A stretch of 64,000 nt of DNA, from assembly GCA_943361925.1 (NCBI GenBank), contig CALRIT020000019.1, positions 1 to 64,000 of the forward strand, written 5' to 3'. The first letter of the stretch is position 1, and the number at the start of each line of letters is the position of its first letter. The notes below the pieces were generated by a model. It searched no databases. It worked only from the letters and a program-made list of their open reading frames with translations, and had not been told where the DNA came from. The DNA is from CAISCU01 sp943361925 (GTDB taxonomy: Bacteria; Bacteroidota; Bacteroidia; UKL13-3). Below are positions 43,109 to 52,051 of the stretch, in pieces. Position numbers and translations under genes: made by a program.

Positions 43109-44158
43109 ATGCCTGAAATCTCAAAAAAGAAAATTCCTGTCCCGGTTGGTGAACATTTAAGAAAGTACTTACGCCATCATCATCGAGAAAGTAAGATCAA
43201 ACTTCAGTATAAAGATTTATTGGATTTTGATGTAACAATAACCCTTTATGATAAAAAAGGGAAGGATACTTTTTGGGAAACCTGCATTTACAAACCCGAT
43301 ATTTTTAATGAAATACAAAGGAATTTACTTCAGATATATTCATTAATGAAGGCCGGTGGTGATATGGAAGTGATGGACCATCTTTTTGTTGAACGCATCG
43401 ATAATTGTTTATACGGAAATACCTCTCCGTTTAGAATTAGAGTTGTCAATAAAATGAACGACAATTTTGATTATTTCTATGTGAAAAAGGCGGATGCATC
43501 AAGGATTTATGGACTTGAACTTGAACATCTTTTATCTCCAAACCGAATATCTTATTTAGTATACCGAGATACTTTAATTGAAGAACATATAGCTGGTGTT
43601 CCGGGCGATGTTTTTCTAAAACTATATGCAGATCATCCCGATTTTAATCCGATTCGTTTAGCTAAAGAATTTGTGAAATTTAATGAAAGATGTTTTATTA
43701 AATTATTAGGTGATATGCATTCAAGTAATTTTGTAATTCAACTTACTCCTGATTTCGAAGAAGTGCATTACAGAATCAGGGCTATCGACTTCGATCAACA
43801 ATGTTATGAAGGTAAAAAAAATGTTTATTTACCTCAGTTTTATAAACAGAATTTGCCTTATGTAGAATTAGGAATGAAGCATATTTCTGTTGAATCAATG
43901 AAGCAATATCAAAGGGAAGAAAGGGCAATGATGGTAAGTAGAATGAAGGCTGCAAAATGGCCATTGGTTCGCTTATTGGACGCTATGTGTAAAGAGGAAT
44001 TGGCTCCCAAAGAACATGTAGATAGATTAAAGCAGGAACTTTCTGTTTATTACAATAGTCAACGTTTTCCCAAAGCAAAAAACATGGGTGAATTATTAAG
44101 AGCTTCATTTATGCATTTGCTCAAACATTCTAATGCAATTCGAGAAAATCACCAATAA
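43109..44158 (+). CDS. Protein-kinase-like (APH-type) fold protein, unknown function
   Basis: Not a named family to me. The 349-residue product has the catalytic pair of aminoglycoside-phosphotransferase/choline-kinase-like folds: 'LLGDMHSSNFVIQ' (GDxHxxN, Brenner-type catalytic Asp and Asn) and 'YRIRAIDFDQQCYEGKK' (IDFD metal site). A charged N-terminal region (about 1-50) and 'DFYVKKADASRIYGLELEHL'-like text precede them (the latter near residue 130), where a nucleotide-positioning Lys-Glu pair could lie. Phosphorylation of a small molecule or protein is possible. ATG 43109 is preferred; the frame is open from 43085. The stop abuts the terminator shared with clpX. Confidence 0.65.
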   Translation: MPEISKKKIPVPVGEHLRKYLRHHHRESKIKLQYKDLLDFDVTITLYDKKGKDTFWETCIYKPDIFNEIQRNLLQIYSLMKAGGDMEVMDHLFVERIDNCLYGNTSPFRIRVVNKMNDNFDYFYVKKADASRIYGLELEHLLSPNRISYLVYRDTLIEEHIAGVPGDVFLKLYADHPDFNPIRLAKEFVKFNERCFIKLLGDMHSSNFVIQLTPDFEEVHYRIRAIDFDQQCYEGKKNVYLPQFYKQNLPYVELGMKHISVESMKQYQREERAMMVSRMKAAKWPLVRLLDAMCKEELAPKEHVDRLKQELSVYYNSQRFPKAKNMGELLRASFMHLLKHSNAIRENHQ

Positions 44159-44191
44159 AAAAAATCCTACTTTTAAGGAGTAGGATTTTTT
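44159..44191. terminator. Bidirectional terminator between the kinase-fold gene and clpX
   Basis: AAAAATCCTAC and GTAGGATTTTT arms, 9-base loop, A and T runs on the two sides. Confidence 0.9.
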
Positions 44192-44192
44192 G

Positions 44193-45437
44193 TTATGCTG
44201 CTGTATGATTTTTAAATCGAATTACTTTCATTTTTTCTTCTGCACCTTTGGCATCTATTATAAGAATGTTGTCACCGGTTTTTCTTTCCGGAGCATCATA
44301 CATATAATCCATCATTAATGCTTCACAGATGCTTCTAAGTCCTCTGGCACCTAGCTTTAAGTCGTATGCAGTATCAACAATTACATCAATAACTTCATCC
44401 TTTATTTCCAATTCAATTCCTTCTAATGCAAATAAGTATTGGTATTGTTTAATCAGTGCATTTTTAGGTTCATGTAAAATGCTTTTTAAAGCAGCTTTAT
44501 CTAATGGGTTTAAATGACACAATACAGGTAAACGTCCAATAATCTCAGGGATTAATCCAAAGGTTCTTATATCAGCCTGAGATACATATTCCAATAAATT
44601 ATTACCTTCTTTTAACTCTTCAATTTCAGTGGCTTTAAAACCAATTGCCTGTGTTTGTAATCTACGAGCAATCATTTTATCAATACCATCAAAAGCTCCA
44701 CCACATATGAAAAGAATATTTTGCGTATTCACCTGAATCATTTTTTGTTCAGGATGTTTTCTGCCACCTTGTGGAGGAACATTGGCAACAGTACCTTCAA
44801 GTATTTTTAGTAATGCCTGTTGAACACCTTCACCACTAACATCTCTGGTAATGCTTGGATTATCACTTTTTCTTGAAATCTTATCAATTTCATCAATATA
44901 AATAATACCTCTTTCTGCCGATTCCAAATCGTAATTTGCAGCCTGTAACAAACGAGTTAGAACTGTTTCAACGTCTTCTCCAACATAACCTGCTTCAGTT
45001 AGAACTGTTGCATCTGCAATACAGAAAGGAACATCTAAAATTCTGGCCAATGTTTTTGCCAATAATGTTTTTCCGGTTCCGGTTTCTCCTACTAAAAGTA
45101 TATTAGACTTTTCTATTTCAACTTCATTGCTTTTGTTTTTCGCATTGATTCTTTTGAAATGATTGTAAACAGCAACACAAAGCACTTTTTTAGCTTCATC
45201 CTGTCCAATAACATATTGATCGAGGTGGGCTTTTATTTCAGTGGGTTTCAGTAATTTGAAACCACTTGATTTTTTATTATCGTTCTTCGAAAGAACTTCT
45301 TGGTCTTCGTTAATAATTTTATGAGCCTGAGATATGCAATTCTCGCAAATTAGAGCATCTAAACCTGCAATCAGGTATTCAACTTCAGTTCTTGGTCTGC
45401 CACAAAAGGAACAGTTATCTTCTTTCTTTTTCGCCAT
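44193..45437 (-). CDS. clpX: ClpX, ATP-dependent unfoldase of ClpXP
   Basis: Hexameric AAA+ ATPase that unfolds substrates and feeds them to ClpP. The 414-residue product has the N-terminal C4 zinc-binding domain (Cys9, Cys12, Cys31, Cys34), Walker A 'VGETGTGKTLLAK' (about 113-125), Walker B 'IIYIDEIDKIS', sensor regions and the ClpP-contacting loop region around residue 255-270 ('AIGFK', near the IGF motif). The RKH-type pore loops are also in place. Length is normal. Trigger factor and clpP lie upstream on the same strand, the usual tig-clpP-clpX order, but separated by a lipoprotein gene and terminators. Confidence 0.97.
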   Translation of the reverse strand: MAKKKEDNCSFCGRPRTEVEYLIAGLDALICENCISQAHKIINEDQEVLSKNDNKKSSGFKLLKPTEIKAHLDQYVIGQDEAKKVLCVAVYNHFKRINAKNKSNEVEIEKSNILLVGETGTGKTLLAKTLARILDVPFCIADATVLTEAGYVGEDVETVLTRLLQAANYDLESAERGIIYIDEIDKISRKSDNPSITRDVSGEGVQQALLKILEGTVANVPPQGGRKHPEQKMIQVNTQNILFICGGAFDGIDKMIARRLQTQAIGFKATEIEELKEGNNLLEYVSQADIRTFGLIPEIIGRLPVLCHLNPLDKAALKSILHEPKNALIKQYQYLFALEGIELEIKDEVIDVIVDTAYDLKLGARGLRSICEALMMDYMYDAPERKTGDNILIIDAKGAEEKMKVIRFKNHTAA

Positions 45438-45485
45438 ATAGCCTACGAAGATACAATCATTTTTTGGCTTTTAAAGCGCTTGAAT

Positions 45486-45968
45486 TTATTCAAATACTGC
45501 ACTCTTTTTTATTACTTTTAATCCATCAGTAGTTATCCAACCGCAATTTGTAGAAACTACCCCAGTATTAAAACTACTGTCTTTTAAAATATCAGCATAC
45601 CCATCCGATGTCCAGAAATTATTTCCTTGTAAATATTCTATAGTATATGCAATCTTCATTCTTCTTCCACTGATATTTTGAATTTTTAAGCTTGTTGAGC
45701 ATGTATTTGGAAGATTTTTGCAATTCGTATTCGAATAGGTTTTCATTCCTTGGGAAAACTGGAAGATTGCAATTGGGGAAGGCTCAACCTGATTTGGAAT
45801 TTGGTCTGAAACAAAAACCGCTTTAAATTGATCGGGCAGATTATTGGGTATACACTTAGTTTGACTTGTGTTTACAGATGTGTCATCAAGCGACTTTTTA
45901 CATGAATTGCCCATGAAAATAAAAAGTGCGAGGCAAATTTTAGTGATGTTGTAAAAATTTCTATCCAT
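45486..45968 (-). CDS. Small lipoprotein of unknown function
   Basis: From ATG 45968 the product has 160 residues and a lipoprotein signal ending 'FMGNSCKKS' (lipidated Cys23). The frame is open to 46028, but that would displace the signal. The mature part has 'CKNLPNTCSTSLKIQNISG' (two further cysteines, perhaps a disulphide) and looks β-rich, as in small extracellular Ig-like or immunoglobulin-related domains. No family recognised. It is placed between clpP and clpX, on the same strand, with a terminator on the clpP side. Confidence 0.65.
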   Translation of the reverse strand: MDRNFYNITKICLALFIFMGNSCKKSLDDTSVNTSQTKCIPNNLPDQFKAVFVSDQIPNQVEPSPIAIFQFSQGMKTYSNTNCKNLPNTCSTSLKIQNISGRRMKIAYTIEYLQGNNFWTSDGYADILKDSSFNTGVVSTNCGWITTDGLKVIKKSAVFE

Positions 45969-46381
45969 AATCTTAATTAAAGGTTCACTTGCGAAGTTAT
46001 TTGAAGCTCTATTACAATTAGATAGCAATATTTTGGCAAAGCTCTTAATAAAGCACCTATAAACCTTTAATCATTGATATTTACATTTTGTGGCAAAAAT
46101 TCAGCCTTTCATATAGATTTTTTGTAATACTAACAATTCAATGTTGATATGTGTGAATTGTAGTCTTTATTGTACGTTTGAAGAATTTCTTATAATAACT
46201 AGGTTTTCAGCTCTTTAAAAGGCTTTTAAATGTCGCAATTGTTAATTTTATGCTATCAAAAAAAAAGCAGAAAACTGAATTTTACTTCGGTTTTCTGCTT
46301 AGTTTTAAGTGATGAATTGCTTTTTATAGCTTTAAGCTGATGCTAATATTATACACACGGAGTGATTTTAAATATTTAAGC
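45969..46381. other. 413-base spacer upstream of the lipoprotein gene
   Basis: No gene is supported. It contains the clpP terminator (46265-46300) and, between 45969 and about 46230, A/T-rich DNA that should hold the promoter of the lipoprotein gene. I see no clear TAnnTTTG box. Confidence 0.6.
46265..46300 (-). terminator. Intrinsic terminator downstream of clpP
   Basis: AAGCAGAAAAC and GTTTTCTGCTT arms with a 14-base loop; a long A run (T run on the minus strand) follows, at 46257-46266. Confidence 0.8.
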
Positions 46382-47068
46382 TTATTTCGCTTCAGGCTTA
46401 TGCTTTAGTAAAACATCATCAATCATACCATATTCTTTTGCTTCTGCTGCTATCATCCAGTAATCTCTGTCAGAATCTGCCTGTACTTTATCAAATGGTT
46501 GTCCACTATGACTTGAAATAATATCATACAATTCTTTCTTTAATTTTTGAATTTCACGTGCTGTGATTTCGATATCAGAGGCTTGTCCTTGAGCTCCACC
46601 TAATGGTTGGTGAATCATAACTCTGGCATGTGGTAAAGCTGAACGTTTTCCTTTTTCACCTGCACATAATAGTACAGCTGCCATAGATGCTGCTAATCCG
46701 GTACAAATAGTTGCCACACTTGGGTTAACCCATTGCATCGTATCGTAAATACCTAATCCTGCGTAAACAGATCCTCCTGGACTATTGATATACATTTGAA
46801 TATCTCTTCTTGCATCCATTGAGTCTAAAAACAACAACTGTGCTTGAATGATATTTGCAACATAATCATCAATAGGCATTCCCATGAAGATAATCCTGTC
46901 GGCCATTAGCCTTGAAAATACATCGATTTCTCTAAAGTTCATCGGACGTTCTTCAATTACAGTTCTAGTCATATTCTCCATAGAGCTTTCTATATAAGCA
47001 TCTACTTTCAGGCTGCTAAAGCCTTTGTGTTTTACCGCGTAATTGCGGAATTCTTTTCCAATATTCAT
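46382..47068 (-). CDS. clpP: ATP-dependent Clp protease proteolytic subunit
   Basis: Serine protease that forms the tetradecameric chamber of ClpXP/ClpAP. The 228-residue product from ATG 47068 has the catalytic triad: Ser128 ('GLAASMAAVL'), His153 ('MIHQPLGGAQG') and Asp202 ('DSDRDYWM'). The oxyanion-hole 'INSPGGSVYAGLGIYD' and the handle helix are normal. The longer frame (47089) adds seven residues. Its N-terminal region is some 25-30 residues longer than E. coli mature ClpP, consistent with a propeptide. Upstream is tig, with a terminator between. Confidence 0.97.
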   Translation of the reverse strand: MNIGKEFRNYAVKHKGFSSLKVDAYIESSMENMTRTVIEERPMNFREIDVFSRLMADRIIFMGMPIDDYVANIIQAQLLFLDSMDARRDIQMYINSPGGSVYAGLGIYDTMQWVNPSVATICTGLAASMAAVLLCAGEKGKRSALPHARVMIHQPLGGAQGQASDIEITAREIQKLKKELYDIISSHSGQPFDKVQADSDRDYWMIAAEAKEYGMIDDVLLKHKPEAK

Positions 47069-47462
47069 AATCGTTTTTCCTTTGGTCAAATATAGAAGAG
47101 GTTTTTAAAAATCCTCGAACTTCCATGTAATTTTCAATTGCCGTGCCAAAATATCTTTCTGCCAAAATGCCTGAATAACTTGAAAACCAGTGAAAATTAC
47201 GTTAATAGGAAATCTGTAACAGACTTTTATTTACGGTTAAATTACACTTGAAATTTTTACCTAAAAAAAGTATCTCTAATTCAAGATTCTATTTCAATAT
47301 GTTTTACTCTTTAAACTGCTATTTTCTTTTATCTATGGCCGCTTACTATATCATTCCAATTGCAAATTTGGAATAATCAAATAATGTAAATTCATTACAA
47401 TAAATTATTAAAAAAAAAGCCCTGAACTTTTCAATTCAGGGCCTTTTTCTTAATAATTTATC
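47069..47462. other. 394-base spacer between clpP and tig
   Basis: Contains the tig terminator (47411-47449) and otherwise A/T-rich DNA with no reading frame of note. The clpP promoter should lie near 47070-47200; no strong TAnnTTTG box was found by eye. Confidence 0.6.
47411..47449 (-). terminator. Intrinsic terminator after tig
   Basis: GCCCTGAA (47419-47426) and TTCAGGGC (47435-47442) with flanking A and T runs. Confidence 0.9.
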
Positions 47463-48845
47463 TTAGTGATTGTGGTGATGTTTACCATTGTGTTCAGCAA
47501 TAATTGCATTGAACTCCTCAACACTTACTTCTTTGATATCTTTTGTAATTGTATTCAACAAATAATCATTTACTTTATTTCTTGCTGCTACATTAATCAT
47601 TCTGCTTCTAAATTCTTCTTTTTGCATTTGAGGCTCAATGATGCTATTTAAAATATCATCACTTAAATTACCCATATTATAACCACCAAACATTTGCATG
47701 GTATAAGCTTTAGCTGCATTGCGAATTTCCTCTTCGTCTATTTTTAAATCATTGCTTACAAGAATCTTTTCTTCCAATAAATGATTTCTTAAATAATTTG
47801 CTTCAGGAATATAACCTTCTTCAATATTATCAGCATTAAATTTATCAGCATGTCTGTCTAATAACCAACGTTTTAAAGTTGCATCCGGTAAGCTGATATT
47901 ATGTTTAGCTACCAAACTATCAAATAATTCGTGCTCTAATAAATGATTAGCTTGTTGGTCGAAATATCCTTTGATTTCAGCACTTAGTTTGGTTCTAAGT
48001 TCTTCTTCAGTAGTTATTTGATCTTTACCATAAATTTTATCAAAGAATTCCTGGTTCATTTCTGATTCAGTTGTTCTTTTGATTTCATTTAAAGTAAGAT
48101 TGAATTCTTTTCCTAAATCAGGTACACCTTGTTTTTGAACGCCTAAAGCATGACTCATTTCCATTTCATCATGATTGAATAATGTAAAGATGTTAACTTT
48201 TACAGTTTCACCTTTTTTCAATCCACGAATTTGAGCATTTAATGCCTCCTCTTTAATGGTATTAATCGCTAAAGGAACAGAAGGAGCATTTACACCACCT
48301 TCTAAAACTTCACCTGAATCTAATAGTTCATTTAACTGAACATAAACCATGTCGTTTTCACCAACTTCTTCTACATCGGTTAAAACACCCATTTGTTTAC
48401 GTAAACGATTTAATTCGTCGTTAACCATTTCTTCAGTTACATTAACTGTATAAAAAGGGTATGAATCGGCAGATGAAATATTTAATTCAAATTCCGGAGC
48501 TAATCCGATGTCAAAAGTAAATGTATAAGAAGCAGTTTTGCTTAATTCGTCAATTTTAGTGTCTTCCGACATTACAGGTTGACCTAAAACATGTAATTTG
48601 TTTTCTTCGATATAATCGAATAGACCTTTACTGGCTAAACCATTTACTTCTTCAAGTAAAATGCTTTGCCCTACCATTTTTTCGATTACTCCTTTTGGTG
48701 CTTGTCCTGCGCGAAAACCAGGAATATTAGCTTTTTTGCCATAATCCTTTAGCTTTTTTTCGTAAGATGCTGTGAAATCGTTTGGTTCGATGGAAACTGA
48801 AATGCTAGCATTTAGTTCATCTTTTTTATCAAATGTAACGTTCAT
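47463..48845 (-). CDS. tig: Trigger factor
   Basis: Ribosome-bound chaperone with peptidyl-prolyl isomerase domain that greets nascent chains. The 460-residue product begins with the ribosome-binding domain; the signature loop is 'ANIPGFRAGQAPKGVIEKM' (GFRxGxxP, about 37-55). A diverged FKBP-like domain follows (about 150-240), then the long helical C-terminal arms. It ends in 'HNGKHHHNH', a natural His tail that could bind metals. ATG 48845 is chosen because the open frame to 48899 runs into the tRNA gene. It starts only 17 bases from the tRNA-Leu gene and may be read from the same transcript. Confidence 0.95.
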   Translation of the reverse strand: MNVTFDKKDELNASISVSIEPNDFTASYEKKLKDYGKKANIPGFRAGQAPKGVIEKMVGQSILLEEVNGLASKGLFDYIEENKLHVLGQPVMSEDTKIDELSKTASYTFTFDIGLAPEFELNISSADSYPFYTVNVTEEMVNDELNRLRKQMGVLTDVEEVGENDMVYVQLNELLDSGEVLEGGVNAPSVPLAINTIKEEALNAQIRGLKKGETVKVNIFTLFNHDEMEMSHALGVQKQGVPDLGKEFNLTLNEIKRTTESEMNQEFFDKIYGKDQITTEEELRTKLSAEIKGYFDQQANHLLEHELFDSLVAKHNISLPDATLKRWLLDRHADKFNADNIEEGYIPEANYLRNHLLEEKILVSNDLKIDEEEIRNAAKAYTMQMFGGYNMGNLSDDILNSIIEPQMQKEEFRSRMINVAARNKVNDYLLNTITKDIKEVSVEEFNAIIAEHNGKHHHNH

Positions 48846-48861
48846 GTTGATTGAAAATCGT

Positions 48862-48942
48862 GCGGATGGAGGGACTCGAACCCCCACGCCTTTCGGCACC
48901 AGATCCTAAGTCTGGCACGGCTACCAATTACGCCACATCCGC
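48862..48942 (-). tRNA. tRNA-Leu (anticodon UAG)
   Basis: On the minus strand the acceptor arms GCGGATG and CATCCGC pair. The D-arm is GGC...GCC around TAATTGGTA. The anticodon stem CCAGA/TCTGG holds the loop CTTAGGA with anticodon TAG, reading CUN leucine codons. A long variable arm (TGCCGAAAGGCGT) marks a class II tRNA, as expected for Leu. The T-arm has the standard TTCGAGT loop. No CCA is encoded. Confidence 0.95.
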
Positions 48943-49153
48943 ATAGTTATTAAAGAACAATATTTTCCTCCAAAATTAAAGGACTGCAAATGTATAATTC
49001 TAAATAAGATTTCCAAAGACTTATTCATTTTCATCAAGTATTTTTTAGTAATTTATTGCTCAAGCCCTTATTTTATTAGAAAATTCGTCGTTAAATTTTC
49101 TTCGTTTCTAAAACTTTTTGTTTAGTTTCACAGCAAAAGAATTGAATTACCGA

Positions 49154-51370
49154 ATGGAATTGCAGCAAGACTCATTAGAAAAAGAAAATCAGCTAATTGT
49201 AAAACAATACAGAACTTTACTGAGAAGTATAAAGAGAAGTTTAAATGCTGCTGACCGAAAAATTATCAGGGAAGCATTTAATTTATCTTTAGAAGCTCAT
49301 AAAAATATGAGGAGGAAAAGTGGAGAACCTTATATTCTTCATCCTCTTGCAGTAGCTCAAATTTGTGCAGAAGAAATTGGATTGGGTGTGACTTCTGTTG
49401 TTAGCGCGCTTTTACACGATACCGTTGAGGATACCGAAATTACTTTAGACCTTATAAAGTTAAAATTTGGCGAAAAAGTAATGAGAATCATTGATGGCCT
49501 GACTAAAATTTCAGGTGTTTTTGATCAGCCTGATAGAAGTATTCAAGCCGAGAATTTCAAAAAAATGCTTCTTACGCTTGGCGATGATGTGAGAGTTATT
49601 CTGATAAAACTAGCTGATAGGTTACACAATATGAGAACTCTTGATAGTATGAGTTCTAAATCTCAGCTTAAAATTGCCTCCGAAACTGCTTATGTATATG
49701 CTCCTTTAGCACATAGATTAGGTTTGTATGCAATTAAAACAGAATTGGAAGACCTCTCTACCAAATACCTGGAGGCCGACAATTATATATATGTAAAGAA
49801 TAAGTTAAATGAAACAAAGGTTCAAAGAAATAAATACATCAAAACATTTATTGAACCAATAGTTGAAGACCTCAATCAAGCCGGTTTGGTTTATGAAGTA
49901 AAAGGTCGTCCCAAAAGCATTCACTCTATCCTAAATAAAATGAAAAAGCAAAATATACCTTTCGAAGAGGTATATGATTTGTTTGCTATTCGAATTATTG
50001 TAGATACTAAATATGAAAATGAAAAAAGTGATTGCTGGCGCGTGTATTCAATGGTTACCGACCATTATACACCCAATCCGGATAGATTAAGAGATTGGGT
50101 AAGTACTCCGAAAGCAAATGGTTATGAAAGTTTGCATACAACTGTAATGGGTCCAAAAGGTAGATGGGTTGAAGTTCAGGTGAGAAGCAAAAGGATGGAT
50201 GAAATTGCAGAAAAAGGCTTTGCTGCACATTGGAAGTATAAAGATTCTAATCAAAATGCCGATAATGGTCTTGAAAGCTGGCTTTCAAGAGTTAGAGAAA
50301 TTCTTGAAAATCCTGATTCAAATGCACTCGAGTTTTTAGATGATTTCAAACTGGCTTTATACTCTGATGAAATCTTTGTTTTTACTCCTAAAGGCGATTT
50401 AAGAAAATTACCTGCCGGTTCTTCAATTTTAGATTTTGCATTTGATATACATTCCGACCTTGGTGTTAAATGTATTGGAGCAAAACTTAACAATAAACTG
50501 GTTCCAATCAATCATAAATTAAGTAATGGTGATCAGGTTGAAATTTTAACGAGTGCCAAACAAAAACCAAGTGAGGAATGGTTAAACTTTGTAATAACTG
50601 CCAAAGGAAAAGCCAAAATTCGCGATTATTTCAAACAAATAAGATTGAATGCTTCTTCAATGGGTAAAGAAATTCTGGAAAGAAAATTCAAAAATTCCCA
50701 TGTTCCTTTTACCTCAGAGGCATTAACAGATTTATGTAAAAACCTAAAATTGAAATCGGTTTCTGAGTTGTACTATTTAATTGCAACTGAAAAAATTGAT
50801 AGAACCAAACTAGATATTTCTGCCATCTTACAAGCAGAAAGAAACAAGCCGGCTCAGGAAATTCAAGTTTCTACCAAACCTAAAACTCCAGCACAAAATC
50901 TTGCTACCGATGCCATTATTTTAGGAGATAATGAAGCTGATATGGAATACACATTTTCTAAATGTTGTCATCCTATTCCTGGAGATGAAATTTTTGGTTT
51001 TATAACAGTAGGTGAGGGGGTTAAAATTCACAGAACTAATTGCTCAAATGCTGTAAGTTTGATGAGTAACTACGGATATAGAATCATTCGTGCGAAATGG
51101 GCACAGGAAGGCCTGAATCAAGGAAAAGCATTTTTAACTTCTATAAAAGTTTCCGGTATAGATAGTGTTGGAATTGTTAGTATTATAACTGATATTATTT
51201 CAAAACAATTAAAAGTAAACATGCGCTCAATTGCTATAAGTTCTAATGAAGGAACTTTTGAAGGTTCTGTTTTTCTTGAAGTTCATGATACTCAGCAGTT
51301 AGAGAATATAATGAATGCAATTAAAGATGCTAGTCCACTTATTAGTGTTAGTCGTGTAGATTTAAATTAA
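49154..51370 (+). CDS. RelA/SpoT-family (p)ppGpp synthetase/hydrolase
   Basis: Bifunctional stringent-response enzyme of 738 residues. The HD hydrolase domain keeps 'LLHDTVEDT' (His88, Asp89, Glu92, Asp93), so ppGpp hydrolysis should work. The synthetase domain has 'YDLFAIRIIVDT' and 'YESLHTTVMGPKGRWVEVQ' with the catalytic Glu. A TGS domain ('IFVFTPKGDLRKLPAGSSIL'), a helical and zinc-finger-like region ('FSKCCHPIPGDEIFGF') and a C-terminal ACT domain follow. The complete hydrolase and synthetase sites make it Rel/SpoT-like rather than a synthetase-only RelA. ATG 49154 is preferred over a TTG at 49118. Divergent from tRNA-Leu/tig. Confidence 0.96.
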   Translation: MELQQDSLEKENQLIVKQYRTLLRSIKRSLNAADRKIIREAFNLSLEAHKNMRRKSGEPYILHPLAVAQICAEEIGLGVTSVVSALLHDTVEDTEITLDLIKLKFGEKVMRIIDGLTKISGVFDQPDRSIQAENFKKMLLTLGDDVRVILIKLADRLHNMRTLDSMSSKSQLKIASETAYVYAPLAHRLGLYAIKTELEDLSTKYLEADNYIYVKNKLNETKVQRNKYIKTFIEPIVEDLNQAGLVYEVKGRPKSIHSILNKMKKQNIPFEEVYDLFAIRIIVDTKYENEKSDCWRVYSMVTDHYTPNPDRLRDWVSTPKANGYESLHTTVMGPKGRWVEVQVRSKRMDEIAEKGFAAHWKYKDSNQNADNGLESWLSRVREILENPDSNALEFLDDFKLALYSDEIFVFTPKGDLRKLPAGSSILDFAFDIHSDLGVKCIGAKLNNKLVPINHKLSNGDQVEILTSAKQKPSEEWLNFVITAKGKAKIRDYFKQIRLNASSMGKEILERKFKNSHVPFTSEALTDLCKNLKLKSVSELYYLIATEKIDRTKLDISAILQAERNKPAQEIQVSTKPKTPAQNLATDAIILGDNEADMEYTFSKCCHPIPGDEIFGFITVGEGVKIHRTNCSNAVSLMSNYGYRIIRAKWAQEGLNQGKAFLTSIKVSGIDSVGIVSIITDIISKQLKVNMRSIAISSNEGTFEGSVFLEVHDTQQLENIMNAIKDASPLISVSRVDLN

Positions 51371-51544
51371 TGAGGCTTATATTCTGTATTTTATTGAGCT
51401 GAAAAAGTTAAATTGTGAATGATTTCAAATTCTAAATAGGGTTAAATAGTTGTAATTCAGTGTGGTTTAAATGGTTTTCCCCAAATTTGATTTTTCCTTT
51501 TTCATTCTTTTATCTTCCTTTATCTTCGCACACTTAGTGAATAA

Positions 51545-52042
51545 ATGGAGAATAATGCTGTAAGCGACCCAATTAAGGAAGAGGTTCGTCAAAAGTTTAT
51601 TGAATATTTAGAATTTCATCAACAAAGAAAAACACCTGAACGTTTTGCAATTCTTGATGAAATATATTCGAATAAAGAACATTTTGATGTTGAAACGCTT
51701 TTCGAACACATGAAAGATAGAAACTATCGTGTGAGCAGAGCAACTGTATACAATACTTTAGATTTATTACTTGATTGTGGATTGGTAATTAAACACCAGT
51801 TCGGAAGGAATATTTCTAGGTATGAAAGAGCTTATGGATTTAGACAACATGACCATATGATTTGTAATGTTTGTAATGAAGTTCTTGAGTTTTGTGACCC
51901 AAGAATTCAACAAATAAAAACAACGATGGGTGAACTCATGAAGTTTAAAATTACCAATCATTCTTTGTATTTATTCGGGCAACCTGAAGTAGATGCAAAT
52001 CAACAATGTTTGAGTTGCAAAAAAATAGTTAAACAAGATTAG
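51545..52042 (+). CDS. Fur-family transcriptional repressor
   Basis: Metal- or peroxide-responsive repressor of 165 residues. The winged helix holds 'YRVSRATVYNTLDLLLDCGL', the Fur recognition helix. The dimer domain has 'HDHMICNVCNEVLEF' and 'CLSCKKIV', whose CxxC pairs form the structural zinc site, plus His residues for the regulatory metal. The N-terminus is longer than in E. coli Fur. Family members sense iron, zinc, manganese or peroxide; I cannot decide which here. It lies 9 bases upstream of purA on the same strand. Confidence 0.93.
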   Translation: MENNAVSDPIKEEVRQKFIEYLEFHQQRKTPERFAILDEIYSNKEHFDVETLFEHMKDRNYRVSRATVYNTLDLLLDCGLVIKHQFGRNISRYERAYGFRQHDHMICNVCNEVLEFCDPRIQQIKTTMGELMKFKITNHSLYLFGQPEVDANQQCLSCKKIVKQD

Positions 52043-52051
52043 AATTTTTAT

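Noticed and set aside
48846..48899. Trigger factor starting upstream at 48899
   Set aside because: The extra residues are encoded inside the tRNA-Leu gene; ATG 48845 fits the family N-terminus.
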